A DNA stretch of 64,000 nucleotides from Streptomyces sp. ITFR-21. GTDB taxonomy: Bacteria; Actinomycetota; Actinomycetes; Streptomycetales; Streptomycetaceae. Shown in pieces: positions 61,160 through 64,000 of the stretch. Both the position numbers and the translations under genes were made by a program. Position 1 is the stretch's first letter; each line of letters starts with the position of its first letter. The stretch spans positions 2,438,001-2,502,000 of the forward strand of contig NZ_CP134605.1 in the NCBI RefSeq assembly GCF_031844685.1, given 5' to 3'. Under the pieces are notes generated by a model. That model did no database searches. It saw nothing but the letters and a program-made list of their open reading frames with translations, and was not told the DNA's origin.

Positions 61160-62182
61160 CTAGGCGGTGTGGCGGGCGCGCCAGAGGAGGTAGAGGGCGG
61201 AGCCGATCGCGGCGATGCGGATGGTGGCCGGGAGGGCGTCCAGGGCGGCGTGGCCGACCTGGCCCTCGGCGATGGGGGTGCTCCACTTGCCCGCGTCGCG
61301 TCCCCAGAGCCAGACCAGCAGGCCGGCGCCGGCGGCGCCGGGGATGCCCAGGATGCCGAACTTGGCCTGTGAGCGGCTGAGGGCGCGGGAGAGGTAGCCG
61401 AGCAGCCAGCCGAGGCCCATGGGTATGAGGGAGCCGAGCACGGCGCCCGCGACCAGCAGGGCCGCGGCCAGCAGCAGGGCGGGGCTCCCCCAGCGCCTGG
61501 CCGGGGTGTCCTTGCGGCCGGACAGCCGGGGCCACCAGCGGCCGGGGGTGGCCGCCGCGGCGGCCGGTGCCTCCTCCGCGGATTCGGCGGGTGCCGCCTC
61601 CGCCGGCGGGACCGGGGCCGGGCGGCCGCGCAGTGGCTGCGGGCCGTCCTTGAGGAGTCCCCCGTCGTCGAGCGGGATGGTGACGCCGCCGGTCATGCCG
61701 GGCAGCCCGGCCAGTTCGTCGCCGGCGCGGGGCCGGCCGGCGCCGGGGGGTGGGACCCGCCACCAGTCGGGATCCGCGTCGGCCGGTCCTGCCTGCGGCT
61801 TCACGTACGGCCCGTGGCGGCCGTCAGGCGGCTCGGTGGGCGCGGGCGGCGGCACAGCGCCCCCGCCGCGGCCGAGGGCCCCGCCGAAAGGCGCCGTGGG
61901 GAATGCCCCGGACGGTCCCTCGAGACCGGTCCCGGGGGGCGCCCCGAAAGCCGTCCCGAAGATCACCCCGGAGGCCGCGTCCACCACCTCGTCCGGGGTG
62001 CCGAGCCGGTCGAGTATCCGGCGCACCGCGGCGGGGTCGTCGCCCTCCCGGCGCGCCCGCTCGATGTCGCCGCGCAGCCGCGCGACCAACCGCATCCGCT
62101 GGGCGGCGGGCAGGGCGGTCTGCGCCAGGTCGCCGACCCGGCTCAAGTAGTCGAACACCAGTTGATCGCTCTCGACGCCCAC
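61160..62182 (-). CDS. Membrane protein with HAAS-like N-terminus
   Basis: A protein of 340 residues. Residues 1-75 (FDYLSRVGDLAQTALPAAQR, RLRGDIERARREGDDPAAVR, DRLGTPDEVVDAA) resemble the HAAS/DUF1700 helical signalling domain; a long Pro/Gly/Ala-rich segment follows, then three or four hydrophobic helices (ALLLAAALLVAGAVLGSLIP). GTG 62182 has GGAAGGGGG at eight bases; a TTG at 62188 is the alternative. Confidence 0.72.
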   Translation of the reverse strand: MGVESDQLVFDYLSRVGDLAQTALPAAQRMRLVARLRGDIERARREGDDPAAVRRILDRLGTPDEVVDAASGVIFGTAFGAPPGTGLEGPSGAFPTAPFGGALGRGGGAVPPPAPTEPPDGRHGPYVKPQAGPADADPDWWRVPPPGAGRPRAGDELAGLPGMTGGVTIPLDDGGLLKDGPQPLRGRPAPVPPAEAAPAESAEEAPAAAAATPGRWWPRLSGRKDTPARRWGSPALLLAAALLVAGAVLGSLIPMGLGWLLGYLSRALSRSQAKFGILGIPGAAGAGLLVWLWGRDAGKWSTPIAEGQVGHAALDALPATIRIAAIGSALYLLWRARHTA

Positions 62183-62303
62183 CGCCAAGCCCCCTTCCGC
62201 CGAGCCGTGTTGGCCTGCCCCGACGGTACCGGGCGGTCCCGGCGGCTGTCCTCATCAGGCGGTCGGGCTCGGATATTCGAGCGGTGCGGCTAATGTGGGA
62301 CGG

Positions 62304-64000
62304 ATGAGGAGTGAAGGCGGCCCCACCGGCCCGCGCACCCTGGCGGAGGACCTGCGCGCCCGAGACGACGCGGCGCTGGCCCTCCTGCTGCGCGCCCGCC
62401 CGGACCTCCTCACCCCCGTCCCCAACGACCTCACCCAGCTCGCCACCCGCGCGGCCACCCGCTCCTCGGTGCTGCGCACCCTGGACCACCTGGACACCTT
62501 CACCCGGCAGGTGGCCGAGGCGCTGGCGGTCTCCCCCGACCCCTGCGGCTACGAGTCGCTGCGCGCGCTGATGACCGGGCATTCCGCGGCCGACGCGCCC
62601 GCAGGAGCCCTAAGCGGCGCCGGTGGTCCGCAGGCCGCGGGCGGCGGCGCGATCCCGCCGCGGCCGCGTACCGGCGCGGGCCCGCGCCCCGCCGACGAGC
62701 GGGCCGCGCGCAACCTCGCCGCGGCGGTCCTGCTGGGCGGGGAGCTGCTGGGTCCCGAGCTGGCGGCGGCCGTGGCCGCGGCGCTGCCCGGGGCCGTGGG
62801 CCGGCTGCGGGAGCGGGGGCTGGTGTGGGGCGGGGAAGGGGAGCTGCGGCTGGTGCGGACCGCGCGGGACGTGCTCGCGCCGTCGGCGTCGGTGGCGTCG
62901 GCGACCGGTCTGGGACCGTCCCTGGGAGAGGCGACCGCGGGCATGTCGCCGACGCGGCTGCAGGAGCTGCTGGCGGACGCCGGGCTGGCGGCGACCCACG
63001 ACCCGGTGAGCGCGCTGGCGGCGCTGAGCGGCCTGTTCGGGGACCGGGAGCGGCTGGGCGCGCTGCTCGGCGGGGCGCCTGAGGGGGTGCGGGGGGTGCT
63101 GGAGCGGCTGGTGTGGGGACCGCCGTACGGCGAGGTGCGGGACGCGACCGCGGCCGTACGCGCGGCGGACGCGGCGACCCCCGTGCAGTGGCTGCTGGCC
63201 CGGGGCCTGCTGCTGCCCGCGGGCCCGCACAACGTGGTGCTGCCCCGGGAGGCCGCGCTGGCCCTGCGGGGCGGGCGGGCGCACCGGGCACCGGAGCCGA
63301 CGCCGCCGGAGGTGGCGGCCGTCGCGCGCCCGGAGCGGACCGTGGACCCGACCGCCGCGGGCCAGGCGCTGACGGCGGTCCGTGTCGTCACCGAGCTGCT
63401 CACCGCCTGGCAGAGCGGCGGACCGGCGGTGCTGCGGGCCGGCGGCATCAGCGTCCGGGACCTGAAGAGGACCGCCGCCGCGCTGGACCTGCCCGAGCCC
63501 GAGACCGCCTTCTGGCTCGAACTGGCCTACGCCGCCGGGCTGATCGCCACCGATGGCGAGCTGGACGAGGTCTACGCCCCCACCCCCGCCGCCGACGACT
63601 GGCGGCAGCTGCCGGCCGCCCGGCAGTGGGCGGTGCTGGCCGCGGCCTGGCTGACCGCGTCCCGCACGCCCGGCCTGGTCGGCACCCGCGACCCCAAGAA
63701 CCGCGCGCTGTCCGCGCTGGGTCCCGACCTGGACCGCTCGCTGGCCCCGCAGGTCCGCCGCCGTACGCTGCGGCTGCTCGCCGACCTGCCGCCCGGCTCC
63801 GCCGCCGACCGGGCGTCCCTGCTGGCCCGGCTGCGCTGGGAGCGCCCGCTGCGCTCCGGCGCGGAGGCACTCCGCGCCGACCTGCTCGGGTGGACGCTGA
63901 ACGACGCGGAAGCCCTCGGCATCACCGGCCGCGGCGCCCTCGCCGCCCACGCCAGGGTCCTGATCGACGGCAGAGCCGTCGCGGGCGCGGGAAGCGGCAG
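62304..64000 (+). CDS. Helicase-associated protein, 3' end beyond window
   Basis: A long open frame from ATG 62304 to the window end, at least 565 residues. RTLAEDLRARDDAALALLLRAR, PNDLTQLATRAATRSSVLRT and LERLVWGPPYGEVRD are typical of the N-terminal region of actinobacterial helicase-C/XPB-associated proteins; the catalytic part, if present, lies to the right of the window. Confidence 0.75.
   Translation, partial: MRSEGGPTGPRTLAEDLRARDDAALALLLRARPDLLTPVPNDLTQLATRAATRSSVLRTLDHLDTFTRQVAEALAVSPDPCGYESLRALMTGHSAADAPAGALSGAGGPQAAGGGAIPPRPRTGAGPRPADERAARNLAAAVLLGGELLGPELAAAVAAALPGAVGRLRERGLVWGGEGELRLVRTARDVLAPSASVASATGLGPSLGEATAGMSPTRLQELLADAGLAATHDPVSALAALSGLFGDRERLGALLGGAPEGVRGVLERLVWGPPYGEVRDATAAVRAADAATPVQWLLARGLLLPAGPHNVVLPREAALALRGGRAHRAPEPTPPEVAAVARPERTVDPTAAGQALTAVRVVTELLTAWQSGGPAVLRAGGISVRDLKRTAAALDLPEPETAFWLELAYAAGLIATDGELDEVYAPTPAADDWRQLPAARQWAVLAAAWLTASRTPGLVGTRDPKNRALSALGPDLDRSLAPQVRRRTLRLLADLPPGSAADRASLLARLRWERPLRSGAEALRADLLGWTLNDAEALGITGRGALAAHARVLIDGRAVAGAGSG

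Overview
The window looks like chromosomal DNA of a Streptomyces or close relative. It is very GC-rich throughout, uses many GTG and TTG starts, has dense operons with 4-base stop/start overlaps, and carries families typical of that group: a DesR-type iron repressor, futalosine-pathway menaquinone genes, an actinobacterial Flp/Tad pilus set, a BTAD-domain protein, DUF3027 and DUF2530. Assignments rest on reading translations and motifs; no database search was possible.

Layout. 1-11217: purU (cut by the window edge), a conserved hypothetical gene, a substrate-binding lipoprotein, a Q/P-rich membrane protein, an NsdA-like regulator, a two-gene ABC transporter, and an MFS exporter divergent from a CGNR-type repressor with an ACCGGT operator array between them. 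11261-14018: a minus-strand module of a small WXG100-like protein, a T7SS-signal effector-like protein, a small membrane protein and a PsbP-like protein. 14062-15800: a secreted protein split by an out-of-frame 7-bp repeat, and a decayed lipoprotein gene. 15842-25642: a minus-strand run with a membrane LysM/BTAD protein, TadG/TadE-like proteins, a Flp pilin, TadC, TadB, TadA, a CpaE-like ATPase and a CpaB-like protein. Across a promoter region holding an inverted pair of DnaA-box-like 9-mers lies the divergent plus-strand run 26064-35341: an FHA-containing EssC-like FtsK ATPase, a second WXG100-like gene, a second effector-like gene, a decayed gene, an IS982-type insertion and a second PsbP-like gene.

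35480-50128 is mostly housekeeping: an alpha/beta hydrolase lacking the usual nucleophile serine, desR, a SIS-domain gene, a PAS/GAF protein, pdxH, a citrate synthase, serC, a secreted propeller protein, a GDSL hydrolase, an aldo/keto reductase, a marR-MFS pair, a ribbon-helix-helix protein and DUF2530. 50589-64000: a sacsin/Hsp90-like ATPase, DUF3027, an MFS protein, a lipoprotein, mqnB-mqnD, a cold-shock protein, a HAD phosphatase, a HAAS-like membrane protein and the 5' part of a helicase-associated protein.

The most interesting unit is 11261-35341: two similar WXG100/effector/PsbP-like modules sit on either side of a pilus operon and a single-chain EssC-like ATPase. I infer a compact export system coupled to, or sharing control with, the pilus. 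A second theme is the many short tandem repeats (5, 7, 8, 9, 10, 11, 16, 28 and 29 bp); several change reading frames or duplicate stop codons.
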